Positions 11,616 through 23,348 of a stretch of DNA of 64,000 nucleotides are shown here, piece by piece. Origin of the DNA: Euphorbia lathyris. Lineage: Eukaryota > Streptophyta > Magnoliopsida > Malpighiales > Euphorbiaceae. The notes below the pieces were generated by a model. That model was not told where the DNA came from. It searched no databases and saw only the letters and a list, made by a program, of their open reading frames with translations. Location of the stretch: contig NC_088915.1 in NCBI RefSeq assembly GCF_963576675.1, positions 32,393,501 to 32,457,500 of the forward strand. The letters are read 5' to 3'. The translations under genes were made by a program, and so were the position numbers. Every line of letters begins with the position of its first letter. Position 1 is the stretch's first letter.

Positions 11616-13027
11616 TGTTGAAACACCTTTTCCATAAGATTTTGATTTGACAAAATCATCCATGATTAAGAGGCAATTAAATTTAGATGCTTTGATTTAA
11701 TTGTACTAATATGTTTGTTCAATATTGAGTACAAAAATATATAAAGTAAAGACAGGACAAAAGTCAGCATAAGCAAAGCTGAGTGGAAAGCAACTCAGCA
11801 TGACAGAATGGAAGCTGAGTGGAGTAAAACTCAGAAGCAAAACGAAGCTGACTAAAGTTGAGGATTTCTTTAGAAGCGGTTACACAGAACGGAGTTGACC
11901 AAGTATGCACTCAGCTTAGAAGTCGAACATCCGAAGATTACGAAGAAAGCTGAAGGTCAGTCAGGACAGCATGAAGGATCTGTTCACTAAAGGAAAAAGT
12001 CTGCCAATCTTCTGCACTAATAATTGGAACCTCGAAGACACCTAAAAGACTAATTCCAAGAGTCATGGGACGTTGGATTATTGGTAAAAGACAACTGGCA
12101 CAAAAAGACAAGCCGGACGCAAGAAGACAAACCTGACGCCTGAAGAAAACGGTGAAAGGGAATGGCGGAGCAGTCTGAAGACTAACCAGAAATTGTTCCC
12201 CAAAAGAGCCGTTTTGGTGTTAACGGTAACAACAATTCAAGGATCCAAATCTGCAATTTCCTTCTATAAAAGGACAATGAAGAACCTTGGATTATCACTG
12301 AAGCATCAAAAGAAAAATAAAAAGAGAGAAAATTCTGAAAGCACTCAAATACAAAAAGATCTTACACCCACCTTTCTATTCTCTGTGTAAATGCTAGATT
12401 GATTGTTGTATAATCATCTAAAGTGTTCTTTAGCATAAAAAGAACAAGTCTGTGATCAATAGGAATATTGAGAGTGTTAAGTTGAGTGCTTGGTTGTAAG
12501 CATTCAGTGGTATAGAAATCTAGGTGCTGGGTTGTAGCACTTAGTAGGAGTTGAGTAGACGAATAGAGGAAGGTACTCTTGCATATTCAATTGTCTTGTA
12601 ATTGGTTTGTGCTCTACCGTTAAAGAGCTCAGTATTGGATTCAAAAAGCCCGGAGGACTTTGGGGACTGGACGTAGGCAGAGAGGCCGAACCAGGATAAG
12701 TGATACTGAGTAATCTCTGAACTCTCTTTTATATTGTATGTGTTGTTTGCTATATTTACTCAGCATATAAATTGCCTAAGCTGACATTGAGTAAATAAGT
12801 GGTGCTGAGTTAAGAAGCTGACCTCCAAGAGTGTCAATTCTCAACTCACAAGAAAACAACTTTAGTCAACATCTGACTAAAGCTGTCTTCAAACATTTCT
12901 CACCAAGCTGACCAAAAAGCTGAGTTAATAAACTCTCAAAATAACTTCCAGTCAGCTTAATTAAAACGCGAAAGAGTTATATTAGTTCCTAACCCCCCCC
13001 CTTGGAACTAATTACTAGGGACCAATA
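11616..13027 (+). repeat. 3' LTR of the Sirevirus-like element
   Basis: Near-identical to 1262-2670; begins TGTTGAAACACC and ends CCAATA where the 5' LTR has CCAACA. The flanking GTATC fixes the end at 13027. A C-run near 12992-13000 is longer than in the 5' copy. Confidence 0.93.
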
Positions 13028-13032
13028 GTATC
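13028..13032. repeat. Target-site duplication GTATC, right copy
   Basis: Matches 1257-1261. Confidence 0.85.
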
Positions 13033-14063
13033 GTCCTCTATTCGTCTACTCAACCCCACTAATTGTTATAGCCGAACACCTAGATTTCTCTCTACCACTG
13101 AGTGCTTAAAACCGAGTACTCAGCACCACTTTATCAATTTTACAATTGATACAAACTTGTTCTTTCTAGATGAAGAACACTTTAGATGAATACAAATTCA
13201 ATCTAGCTTTTACACAGAAATAGAAATTTGGTGTAAGATCTTCCTTCTTGTTTGAATGTGCTTTGTATGTATGCTCTTTTTCTTTTTGTATTTCGGCAAA
13301 AGATCCAAGAGATGGTCTTGTCCTTTTATAGTTGATTCTGAAGCTCTAATCATTTGAATCTGGAAGTATCCGTTCGATTCAAACGGCTCTCTTGCGTCAC
13401 ACGCTTGGTCAGCATTCAAAATTCGCAGGCCAATCCTGTCTTCTGAAATTGGCAGGCGTCAGGCTTGTCTTCTTCCGCCAGGTTCATCTTCTAGCGCTAG
13501 TTTCGTCTTTTAGCCAAATGCTAGTTGACCCATGCGTCTCGAAATTGACTCTGTGCGTAATTCCAAGGCTTCTGTTATTGGTGCAGACAGTTGTCAGATC
13601 TTGTCTTTTAGCAAACGGATCATTCGCGCTGTCCTGAAGAACACTCAGCTTCACTTTAATAGCCGTTGTCTTTGAACTTAGTTTCTGATGGCACTGACTT
13701 GCATTCTACTCAGCTTCCATGGTTAGATTCGTGTGCAAGCTTTAGTTTAGAGGAAGACTTCTCTTCTTTGATACTGAGTTGCGTTCTACTCAGCTTCTTT
13801 GGCCAGCTTCGTCTTCAATCATTTGTTCTGAAGAAGACTTATCTTCTATAATGCTGAGTTACACTTCACTCAGCTTGTGCTGTGTTCTCATACTGACTTC
13901 GTCCTGTCTTACTTTTTATTTCTGTTCACTTATAATTATACTCAACATTGAACAAACACATTAGTACAATTAAACCAAAGCACTTAAATTTAATTGCCCC
14001 TTAATCATGGATTAACTTAAATAATTTTGTCAAATCAAAATCATGTGGAAAGGTGTTTCAATA
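13033..14063 (-). repeat. Minus-strand LTR, proximal part
   Basis: Reverse complement of the first two thirds of the Sirevirus-like LTR, diverged. It ends at 14063 with GGTGTTTCAATA, the mirror of the LTR start TGTTGAAACACC with one change. Together with 833-1261 it forms one LTR of about 1.46 kb split by the insertion. Confidence 0.75.
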
Positions 14064-15950
14064 GAGGTCTTTGGCTTGTTTCTCAGGTTATGAGAGGGGG
14101 ATATTTTCATGTATCATATTGGCTCTTGGAGCTTAGTATGGTGGATGAGGGGATGTGGAGGACAGTCATAGGTCTGGCAAATGCGGGCAAGCAAACAGAT
14201 GGTAAGGGGAGTGCGGCTGATTCTGAAGAAAGCAAAAACTCTAATGCCAAGATGTCAGTAGGGGAGGAAGAAGAATTGGAACTTCAAAAAGTAAGGAAGC
14301 ATAGATGTGAAGGGGAGGAGAATGCTGGGTCATCCGGTATGGCAACTAGGAAACTCACGAACTCGATTTCAGATGAGCAGCAGGTGCACCTGGTTTCTTC
14401 GATGAATAATGATTCCATGGGCACCATTAGTAAAGACACGGCGATGTCTGAGGATCAGACCCACCGATACCTATGACATGCTTAAGTTGGAACTATTGGG
14501 GTCTCGGTAACCCCCGGGCAGTTCGGGTACTGGGTGAGCTGCTGAAAGTTCACAAGCCAAGTTTGGTCTTTCTTATTGAGACGTTAGTAGACAGTAATCG
14601 AATAGAGGGGTTAAAGTGGAAGTTTGCCTTTTCGGGGTGTTTTATAGTGGATAGTAGAGGACATAGTGGTGGACTTGCAATGTTCTGGAAGGAGGATATC
14701 AGAGCTACAGTTAGCAGTTACTCTAATCATCATATTGAGCTTGTTGTTCGAAACTCGGAGGTGGGAGATTGGAGATTGATTGGATTTTATGGATATGTTG
14801 ACAGAAATAGACACCGTGAGTCATGGGAATTACTGAGTATGCTTGCAAGTTCTTCTATATTACCTAGTTGTTTTTATCGACGATTTCAATTGCATTTTTA
14901 TCAGAAGCTGACAAATGTGGGGGCACTGAGTTCCCTGCTTATCTAATAAATCAGTTTTCTGATACTTTTCGGGATAATGACCTCCATGAGCTATGCATGG
15001 GGGGTAGCCCATTCACTTGGGATCGTGGGAGAGGTACAGATCATTGGATCAATGAACGGCTGGACCGTGCATTGGGCACTAGGAGCTGGATGTCACAGTT
15101 TGAACAATACAGGCTTACAAACTTAACTGCATTTTATTCAGATCATTCTCCATTATTACTTGAAGTCGTGCATCGCTTGCCTGGGGTTCAGAAAAAATCG
15201 ATTCTGTTTCGAGTCAGCTTGGGTATTGGAGGACGAATTCAACGATATTGTGGAACAAAGCTGGCAGTTAACTCGACAGGCGTCTGTTTCGGTCCGTTTG
15301 GAGGAATGTAGTTCAAAGTTGGCACGGTGGGGATCAAATTTAAAGAACCATTTTACGATAAAAGAAATTAGCAGATATAAGCAGGTGATGGTGCATTTAA
15401 GGGATAAAACCAATCCTACATCGGTATTACAGTTTGCGGAGGCCATGGACAGATTGAATATCATTCTAGATCAGGAAGCAAGTTACTGGAAAAAGAGGGA
15501 GAATGCCCATTGGTTGAAGGAAGGGGATCGAAATACGAAGCTTTTTCATGCGTGTGTCACGGCACGAAGGAAAATGAATCATATTGACAAATTAATTAAT
15601 GATAGGGGTGCTTTTCAGACTGATGAATAAGGTAAGTGTGTGGTTGCTTTGGCTTATTTTAACACTTTATTTGTTGGATCCCCTTTGTCTGATTTAGATG
15701 TTGTTAGTATTGTTCCGTATTTGGTTAACGTTAACATGAATGGTTTACTAGTGGCACCTTTGTCTTTTGAAGAATTCACCACTGCAATTTTGCAAATGCA
15801 TCCAGATAAATCTCCCGCCCTGATGGTTTAAATCCAGTTTTTTCTAACATTTTTGGCCGCTTATCGGTCAGGATATATTTTCGGCATGTACTGCATGGTT
15901 AATGCGCAAGGAATTCCCTACTAGTCTTAATAATTGATACATATTATTAT
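14064..15950 (+). pseudogene. LINE (L1-type) relic: linker, AP endonuclease and start of reverse transcriptase
   Basis: After a polar Glu/Ser/Lys-rich linker (to 14475), an endonuclease domain begins at 14473 (SWNYWGLGNPRAVRVL), continues through LVFLIET and GHSGGLAMFW, and ends with the SDHSPLLLEV motif near 15140. The frame changes near 14880 and 15160, showing indels. Then follows the typical LINE middle (ENAHWLKEGDRNTKLFHA near 15500), a TAA at 15628, and the RT entry (MHPDKSP near 15800, FWPLIGQDIFSACTAWL near 15850). The match fades near 15950, before the catalytic RT motifs. The 5' side is cut at the LTR boundary 14063. Clearly dead. Confidence 0.85.
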
Positions 15951-15964
15951 CGGACATGCTTGTT

Positions 15965-16395
15965 TTAACTAACAAAGATGTTCTTCTCTAGCTAAACTAG
16001 AAGGAGTGAATCCCGGGTTTTACGGACTAAATCCGTAGGAAGTCAAAGATCCCTCATTGTTGAAGGTGAAAACCTTAACAAACATTTCTTGAAGAAGATG
16101 ATAAAAATTATATTGATAAAAGTTAAGGATTACAATAGAAAGAGATGCATTCATAGCATCCAAAACCTAGTTAGTAAATTACAATAAAGGGTAAATTACA
16201 TAACTAATTAAAATGATAAAGATAAGGGTAATTTAGGATAAAGGTAAAAGGGTGGCATAGGTGTAAATATAGAGTGACATGGGTTGTAAATAAGGAGTGA
16301 CAGAGTTGTAAATAGGAGGAAGCTGGAGTAAGGAGCAAGGTGTTTTAACTGAATGCACTCGGAGCGTGATTTAATTTCATGCGGAGCGTGGATTG
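15965..16395 (-). repeat. Diverged LTR fragment of the 24753-27671 element family
   Basis: Shares an ordered series of blocks with the LTR at 24753, such as CTAGCTAAACTAGAAGGAGT, GGACTAAATCC, ATTGTTGAAGG, AAAACCTTAACAAAC, and GGGTAAATTA, about 70% by eye. Ends before 16395 with two CACTCGGAGCGTG-like words. Both LTR tips are missing. Confidence 0.6.
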
Positions 16396-17831
16396 GCTGC
16401 TGATCTTTTAAGTGACATTCCTACGGATCATACCATCATCCAAGCGAAGTGTGGATTTGATTCTGACCCCTTTAATCACTTAATTTCCCGTGCTTGGTTC
16501 TTCCTCCGACTCCCCTCGCTCGGACCCGGTCCTCAAAGGAGATGCTCCGCATCAATAATACTATCATTACTAATCCCAACAACATCATCACCAAGAAGGG
16601 TGAAGAAGAGAAGGAGGCAGGAATTAAGTGGCACGCTGAGCCACATACCACACGACGTGCCACACCGGGAGCCAAGACGATCAAAGGCCAGGAGCTGCCT
16701 GGCACGCCGTGCCACATCTCGCAGTTCAGCGAGAAAAAGGTTAGGGACCTTACCGTGTGTTTTTAAAAATATAGGGACTAAACAGTGTGTTTTATCAAAA
16801 TATAGGGACTAATAAATTAATTACTTTTTTTTTATTTCTTAAGGGGTGAAAAGAATCGCCAGTGAATGCGATAGGCATTCTTGAACTCTTAATCCATTCA
16901 TATTCCCCTCCTTACATCCTGGAGACCTAGATGACATATAGGAATTCTTGAAGGGGGGAAAAGATGTTTAGACTGATTCTCTCGCACATGCTTCTTTTGT
17001 AATTTTTCTCGCTTCATCAAATGGACGAGACCACACATGTAATTGTCTGCCTTAGAGGATAGGCCTTCTGTCTCTGTCGCATAATATGATTTAGTTGAAT
17101 AGTTTCATCTAAAGTGGACGATTGAGCAACATAAAGTGGTTTGAAATGTCATTCAGTTGAAAGCATTGATTGGCACTTTATCGATGGGTTTCGTAAAATC
17201 ACTATTTTAAGCTACAAAAAGTATTCATTTTAGGATTTTTCAATTAAATTCTAGAATTAGCTCAAATCAGATATATTACATGATATACCAATCAGAATGG
17301 AGGGCCTGCCAGTTCTGATTGAAATTTGGAATCAAATCTGGAAACTCCAAGGTACAAGCAAGGTAACGTCTAATCATATGTCCATGACTTGTTATTAATG
17401 AATGATTAAATGACTAAGTTGTGCAATGTAAATTTTTGTACCTTAACCCAATTCAAATCTAATAGCGTAAATTCAATATAATTTATAAATATTATATAAC
17501 TACAATAAAATTTACATGGTAATTTTTTTAATAAAATATTTATAGAATTATTATACATCTCGTGCGAGTTTATTATAATCTTGATTTTTTTGGATTTTAC
17601 TAATAAAAATGTGACAAATCAGAATTTTTTTTATATCAATTTTTTAATGAAATAGTATACATTATTTTTTATTTATCTGACTATGAGACGTTACTATTAA
17701 AAATGTAATCTTGATTTAAGATGTATTAAGCGTATTATAAATGAAACTTCAGTACCATCAATACTCTTAAAAAAATATTTAATATCAATTAAAAAATCAT
17801 TTGAAAACAAATTTTAAAAATTCATCCACGT
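16396..17831. other. Unassigned stretch
   Basis: No gene recognised. 16629-16715 has three GGCACG-x-x-GTGCC-like interrupted palindromes. 16740-16810 repeats 'tatagggactaa'. 17210-17830 is A/T-rich without clear structure. Confidence 0.4.
16629..16715. repeat. Small array of GGCACG/CGTGCC interrupted palindromes
   Basis: GGCACGCTGAGCC, CACACGACGTGCC and GGCACGCCGTGCC occur within 90 bases. Compare the arrays at 25171, 52438, 55781 and 61018. Confidence 0.5.
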
Positions 17832-20525
17832 CTTTTTTTTAATGTAAATGATAGAATTTATATTTAAGAATCAACCAAAATGGCGTTACAAGCAAAGTCG
17901 GGGGGAGTATGATACCATCTCCCATGATCAGACATAGACTCAGATGCCCGTACAATTACATAAGCAACAGAGTTCGCTGACCTACGAACAAATGAAATTG
18001 AACAATTATTTAACAAATGAATTAAAGAATAACAGTCACCTATAATAACTTCTACGATAGAGCTATTTGAACTGTTGTGTTGCAGGGTCGTGACTAACAG
18101 TTGGGAATCCGATTCCAGCCTGGTATTGCACCAATTGTTCTCCTAGATCCACAGCAAAGACTCATAGCACGCGAGAGCTTCGACCAAGAACGGGTCCGTT
18201 ACTGAGCCTCTCCTACTGCTGCCAGCTGCCAAGAAACCCGCAGAATTCCTAGCCACAAACCTGTAACCTGCTGACTCGTACTCCCTAAAGATGGCTGCAT
18301 CAAAATTTACCTTGATTGAATCCGCATCTAGAGGGGTCCAACGAGTTAATTCGAGCGTCGATGCTACAGTAACATGTCGAGTCTGAGCCGCTAGCCATCT
18401 TGAGTGTAACGAAATAGCTGTCGAGTGGAGTGACACGGGTGAAGAGAGCTTATTATTCCAAACTTTGTCGTTTCTATTTTTTCAGTTAGTCCAACACACT
18501 GTAGAAGCTAGACCTAGCACATATTCAGATTTAGAAGCCAATAAGTAAAGCCAAAAAGCAGACAGGACCGAGAAGGTTTGGCTCAAATCACCGATAGGTG
18601 TGAGGGCCCATAAATGTCGAGCAGCGCTATAGCTGACCAGTGCGTGGAAGGAGTCTTCATCGTGCATATTGCAAATCGGACACCCTGCCTGAACTGGGAT
18701 GTGACGATGGCAAAGTGTCGACATAGTAGGGAGACAGCCTGATAAAGCCCTCCAAAGGAGATGTTTTAATTTTGGGGGTGCTCGGATACGACAAATACTC
18801 TGCCAGTTGATAGATCCTGGTGTTAAATTGTTAGAAAGGTCACTGCAAAGGTGTCGTTAGCCTATTTTAACTGTGTACTGGACTTTTGGATTCAGACACC
18901 ATCCCCATCTGTCATCTATCACTCGTCTGCTGAGATGGATTGAGAAGATTAGGCTCCTATCACGGTCAAAAAAGAGGCCGTTTACCAAGTTCCTATCCCA
19001 ATCCAAACCATTTGCCAACTTCAGGTCCTGAACTGTACTGACATCAATATTAGTGAGGCAGAGGCTTTCAACATACGGATCAGCACTGTTAGGGAGCCAT
19101 GGGTCTTGCCAGATGTCAATCGAGTTCCCACTCCCAACTATCCATCGAGCACCAGCTGCTACAAGGTCTTTAGCCTCAAATATGCTTCTCCAAATATAAC
19201 TTGGGTTGCTTGAGAGTGAAGCATCCAGGAATGAAGTAGTCGGATAGTACCTTGCTTTGAAAAATCGGGCCACCAGTGAGTCCTCAAATCTCAGTAAGCG
19301 CTAGCCTTGCTTGGCAAGAAGAGAAAGAGTGAATTTCGTCAGCTGTCTGAATCCCAATCCGCCAAATTTCTTTGGTATGCATAGACTATCCCAGCGTTTC
19401 CAATGAAGGCCACTATTTCCCTATCTTGAGGAGCCCCACCAGAACGAGTTCATCATTTTTTCCAAATTCGAGCAAAGTAATTGAGGGAGAAGAAATAGAC
19501 TCATAACATAGCTAGGAAGCGACTGAAGTACAGATTTGATCAGTACCTCCTTTCTTGCCCGAGACAATAACTTTGTCTGCCAACTCTGAACTTTGGATTT
19601 AACCATATCCTCCACATACTTGAATACCTCCATCCTGTTACGACCAATAATGCTAGGAAGTCCCAAATATTTCCCCGGGGCAGATACAAGAGATACCCCA
19701 AGTGAATTAATGATTGCGTTTTTATCCAGGCCGTGCAGTTACTACTGAAGGAGATGGAAGACTTGGAGTAATTTACCTTCTGGTCAGATGCTTTTTCATA
19801 GCAAAGCAGACAGTCTCTGACCGCTTGACATTCGTTCACTGTAGCTTTAAAGAACAAGTAGCTATCGTCCGCAAAGAAGAGATGAGTAATGGGGGGAGCT
19901 CCATGCGCCACCTTGCATCCATGGAGTCGGCCCTCGTCTTCTAACTTAGAAAGTGAAGCAGACAGTCCCTCAGCACAGATAAGAAACAAGAATGGAGAGA
20001 TCGGATCCCCTTGACGTAGACCACGGCTAGGTACAATCGACCCTAAGATATGATCTCCACACCTGATTTGATTTATTGGCTTTGTCAAACACTGCATTAT
20101 CAGGTCTACCCAACTCTGTGTAAATCCAAGTTTGATCATCATCTGTCTAAGAAAATCTCATTCCACACGGTCATATGCTTTAGCCATATCCAGTTTTAAT
20201 GAAGCATAGCCAAATCGACCCTGAGTCTTTCTTTTTAGATAGTGATTAACTTCGAATGCTAACATTACATTGTCTGAGATCAATCTGCCTGGTATAAAAG
20301 CACTCTGGTTCTGTGAGATAATATGATGCTTAACCGGACGAAGTCTATTAGCTATTACCTTAGGTAATATCTTGTATATCACGTTGCATAGAGCAATTGG
20401 ACGAAGATCAGAAGCTTGTTCAGAAACTACTTTCTTAGGAATAAGGACCAGAGTTGTATTATTAATATTATCAAGGATTTTACCAGAATTGAGCCATGAC
20501 AGACAAGCCGAAGTTTTATCTTTAG
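17832..20525 (-). pseudogene. LINE (L1-type) relic: reverse transcriptase, zinc-binding region and RNase H
   Basis: On the minus strand the relic starts inside RT (about 20525, DKTSACLSWL), with SAFIPGRLISDNVMLAFE, KLDMAKAYDRVEW-like, GLRQGDPISPFLF and the catalytic FADDSYLFF (near 19870). The zf-RVT region follows (CPICNMHDEDSFHAL, near 18670). An RNase H domain (VNFDAAIF near 18320) ends with FVRRSANSVAYVIVRAS and a final TAA at 17864. A run of eight or nine A (minus strand) at 17840-17832 marks the 3' end. TGA after AYDRVE (near 20158) and several frame changes show it is dead. The 5' part is missing, as is usual for 5'-truncated LINEs. It is not the other half of the plus-strand LINE: the short overlap differs clearly. 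Confidence 0.87.
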
Positions 20526-21520
20526 AATAATCTGGCTATATATAGATTAATGTTGTGGTAAATAAAGGGTCTTGCTATTTACCGCTCCCAAATTACTAAT
20601 GACCGCCCCTATTGGACAATTTTGCCCTTGGCATAATTTTTTTTTTCAAAATTGGGAAAAAACAAATTTTGAGAGAAAATTAAAAATTTGGCCTAAACGG
20701 ATGCCACATCCGTTCGGCCTATGGCGGGAACGGATGCCCCATGGTGAGAACGGATGTCCCATCCGTTCCCGCCATAGGCCGAACGGATGTGGCATCCGTT
20801 CCTACCATGGGTCGAACGGATGTCGCATCCGTTCCCACCATGGGCCGAACGGATGTGGCATCCGTTTAGGCCAAATTTTGAAATTTGCAAAATTGTAAAA
20901 TTTGTAGTGATGAAAAATACTAAATCGTTCGATTTTTTATGACGAAAAATGCAAAATTCTCCAATTTTTTATGACGAAAAAATGCAAAATCGTCATGAAA
21001 AATATGTATCATTTTCATGAGTTCTTTGATAAAAAAATATAAATTTTAATGTTTCCTACTCGTAATCATCCATTTTTGGGGTTCGGGTTACACATCAATT
21101 ATTTTCATAATTTCAATTATTGTTGTTCGGGTTTATGATTTTGGAGAGAGAATTTTTAGTTTTTAATCAAAATTATGAGAAGGAAAAAAAAAAAAAAATT
21201 CAAAGGAAGGTGATGATGGTATTTAGCAGCTGACTAAATAAACACCCTTCCTGGTTTGATGATTGAAAATCAAAAGGTGAGATGAAAACTTCATGTAAGA
21301 AAGAAGGAAAGTTAAGTTTTCAATTAACTTTTCGTGGGATTGACTAGCGCTTCTTTTTTGGTTTTTTCTTTGATGAATGAAGCACGGAAAAGTCCTAAAT
21401 ATGAGGAGAAAGTCAGCGGTCCCCACGTCTCTTCTCTTCTAGATTTTTCAACCAATCAAAATCAATCTATTCATTTCCATTACTTCCTCCTCCTATTTAA
21501 ACACTTTCTTCCTCTTCTCT
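20526..21520. other. Spacer and promoter region before the HAD gene
   Basis: Apart from the fold-back array, the stretch is A/T-rich with runs of T and A. 20940-21010 repeats 'tgacgaaaaatgcaaaat'. A TATA-like CTATTTAAAC lies near 21493, about 290 bases before the ATG and just before CT-rich leader sequence. Confidence 0.4.
20682..20877. repeat. Fold-back array of CGGATG-NNN-CATCCG units
   Basis: Five complete CGGATG-3nt-CATCCG units and one half unit occur in about 170 bases, separated by linkers that are themselves mirror images (GGCCTATGGCGGGAA against TTCCCGCCATAGGCC). The outer arms, AAATTTGGCCTAAACGGATG on the left and its complement on the right, make the whole block an inverted repeat of roughly 55 bp arms. 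No known element name fits. Confidence 0.75.
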
Positions 21521-21784
21521 CTTCTTCTAATTCCTCTGATTTCCGTTGCTTTTTTTTTCTGCATTGTCCGAGATCGATCTGGTAACCGTTCCTTCTTTTT
21601 TAATTTCTGTTTCGTTTTTTTTTTTTATCCTCTTTTTCATCTTTCTATGTTTCATTTTGCTAAATGCATTTGTTTCTTCTTCTTAAATGGAAGATAATTT
21701 TGTTTTTACTGGATTGATCTCCGTTTCTTAGTTTTTTTTCTCTATAATGTTTATGGTTTCTGCATTTTTTTTTTAGTAAGAGAA

Positions 21785-23348
21785 ATGGAGTATGATGGTG
21801 ATAGACAGACAAAGGGCGACTATGAATGTCTCCTTTTTGGTATGCTTCTCTATATTTTTTGTGGCCTTTCTTTCTTTCTTTTCCCCCTTTATTTGCCTTT
21901 TAATATGAATTACTTTCTTCAGATTTAGATGATACGCTTTATCCTTTGAATTCTGGTTTGTCATCACAAGTAGCCAAGAATATTGAAGGTAACTACTAAT
22001 TTGGTCTCTGGTATCTATGGTTATTTTACAGTTTTACTTAGTTGATTGGATGTTATACTTGATTTCTGAATTTGTTATGTTCAGAATACATGATTCTAAA
22101 GCTTGGTATTGAGGAAAGTAAAGTCCCAGAAATGTGTACTTCCTTGTATAAGTATTATGGGACAACATTGGCCGGTCTCAGGGTATGTGTGATTGATTCA
22201 TGAAATTGTGGCTTTTCTTCTATTTATGGTTTGTTTAACAGTTTTATTTTTTTAATTGATTTTGTTTTTTTACTTTCTTAACATCAGGCTGTGGGGTATA
22301 AGGTTGATTATGATGAATTCCATAGGTAAACTGTTGTTATTCTTCTTCTAATAATAATCTCGGTAATGTTTTTTGTTTGGCATTGTTCTAATACTTCTGT
22401 CAACATGACAGTATTGTTCATGGAAGACTGCCCTATGATATTCTAAAACCTGACCCTGTTCTAAGAAATCTTTTGCTCAGCGTGCCACTTCGGAAAGTTG
22501 TAAGTTTTCATTTCCTTGCTCTTCATATATGCATGCAATTGATTTATTTCCTAATGATTTATGGTTTCTTTCTTGATTTCCTCCTATATGGTATGTCTGG
22601 TTTCTCCTTTTCGGATCATAATGAATCAATATTTTTGCCCAAAGGTCTTCACAAATGCAGATAAGAATCATGCTGCTAGGGCCCTTAGTAGACTTGGGTT
22701 GGAGGATTGCTTTGAAACTATCTTATGCTTCGAGACCTTGAACGATACTAACAAGGGCACTGATCCTATTGATGAAAGTAATGTTGAAATTTTTGACATC
22801 AATGAACATTCTGCGGCTCCTGATGCTGGAATCGAGCTTCCAAAGTCACCAGTTGTCTGCAAACCATTTGAAGAAGCATTTACACAGGTCTTTAATATTG
22901 CCAGCATCATTCCTAATAGAACGGTGAGATTATTAGACTTTAGATAATTGAATTCGTGGTAGTTGCATTCTACAACATTTTCAAAATATGTTGGTGCACT
23001 GAAATTATTAACTATGATTTTTCAGGTGTTCTTTGATGATAGTATCCGTAATTTACAGACTGCGAAACGAATGGGTCTGACCACTGTATGGGTAAGCAAA
23101 TGATAATCAAAGTTTTGTGCTTGATGAATTATTTATGTTTTTGTATAGTTCATTTAAGAAGATGTTGCATTGACTCAACCATGTGAGTACAGATAGGGTC
23201 TTCTCATAGAAGTGAAGGTGTAGACTATGCATTAGAGAGCATCCACAATATAAAGGAAGCACTGCCTGAGCTCTGGGAAGGCAAGGAAACGTCTGAAGCT
23301 GTGAGGTATTCGGAGAATGTTGGGATTGAGACAACCGTGGAAGCATAG
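21785..23348 (+). CDS. HAD-superfamily hydrolase, pyrimidine 5'-nucleotidase type (SDT1-like)
   Basis: Eight coding exons with GT/AG borders join to 282 codons: 21785-21839, 21923-21988, 22085-22182, 22288-22325, 22412-22499, 22645-22923, 23026-23091, 23193-23348. A non-coding leader exon probably ends at 21581. The start is the first ATG after the leader intron. HAD motif I is FDLDDTLYP (nucleophile Asp19, general acid Asp21, split across the first intron), motif II is VFTNAD, and motif IV is VFFDDSIRN. The cap resembles yeast SDT1 and plant HAD proteins such as Arabidopsis At5g59480 (from memory), which dephosphorylate pyrimidine mononucleotides or related small phosphates; the exact substrate cannot be read from sequence. 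No transit peptide is visible, so probably cytosolic. The gene looks intact and about normal length for the family (281 residues). Confidence 0.9.

Larger units (their letters stand above)
1262..13027 (+). mobile_element. Complete Sirevirus-like Ty1-copia retrotransposon with a third ORF
   Basis: A full-length element of about 11.8 kb: LTR (1262-2670), Met-tRNA primer site, gag-pol in one frame, a spacer rich in TGAGT words, a third ORF with its own TATA box, a polypurine tract, LTR (11616-13027), and a 5-bp duplication GTATC. The pol order protease, integrase, reverse transcriptase, RNase H is that of Ty1-copia. Long LTRs, a gag with extra zinc knuckles and an ORF after pol point to the Sirevirus lineage. 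The two LTRs differ by scattered single bases only, so the insertion is recent, yet gag-pol has four in-frame stops and ORF3 three. It sits inside the LTR of a related element in the opposite orientation. Confidence 0.92.

Noticed and set aside
12193..12390. A small ORF inside the 3' LTR of the Sirevirus-like element
   Set aside because: It covers the TATA and likely transcript start, and the matching stretch in the 5' LTR (near 1840) has a stop, so it is not kept.
14064..20525. A single LINE inverted by twin priming
   Set aside because: Twin priming puts the inverted 5' part upstream of the 3' part; here it lies downstream, and the overlapping RT stretches are too different.
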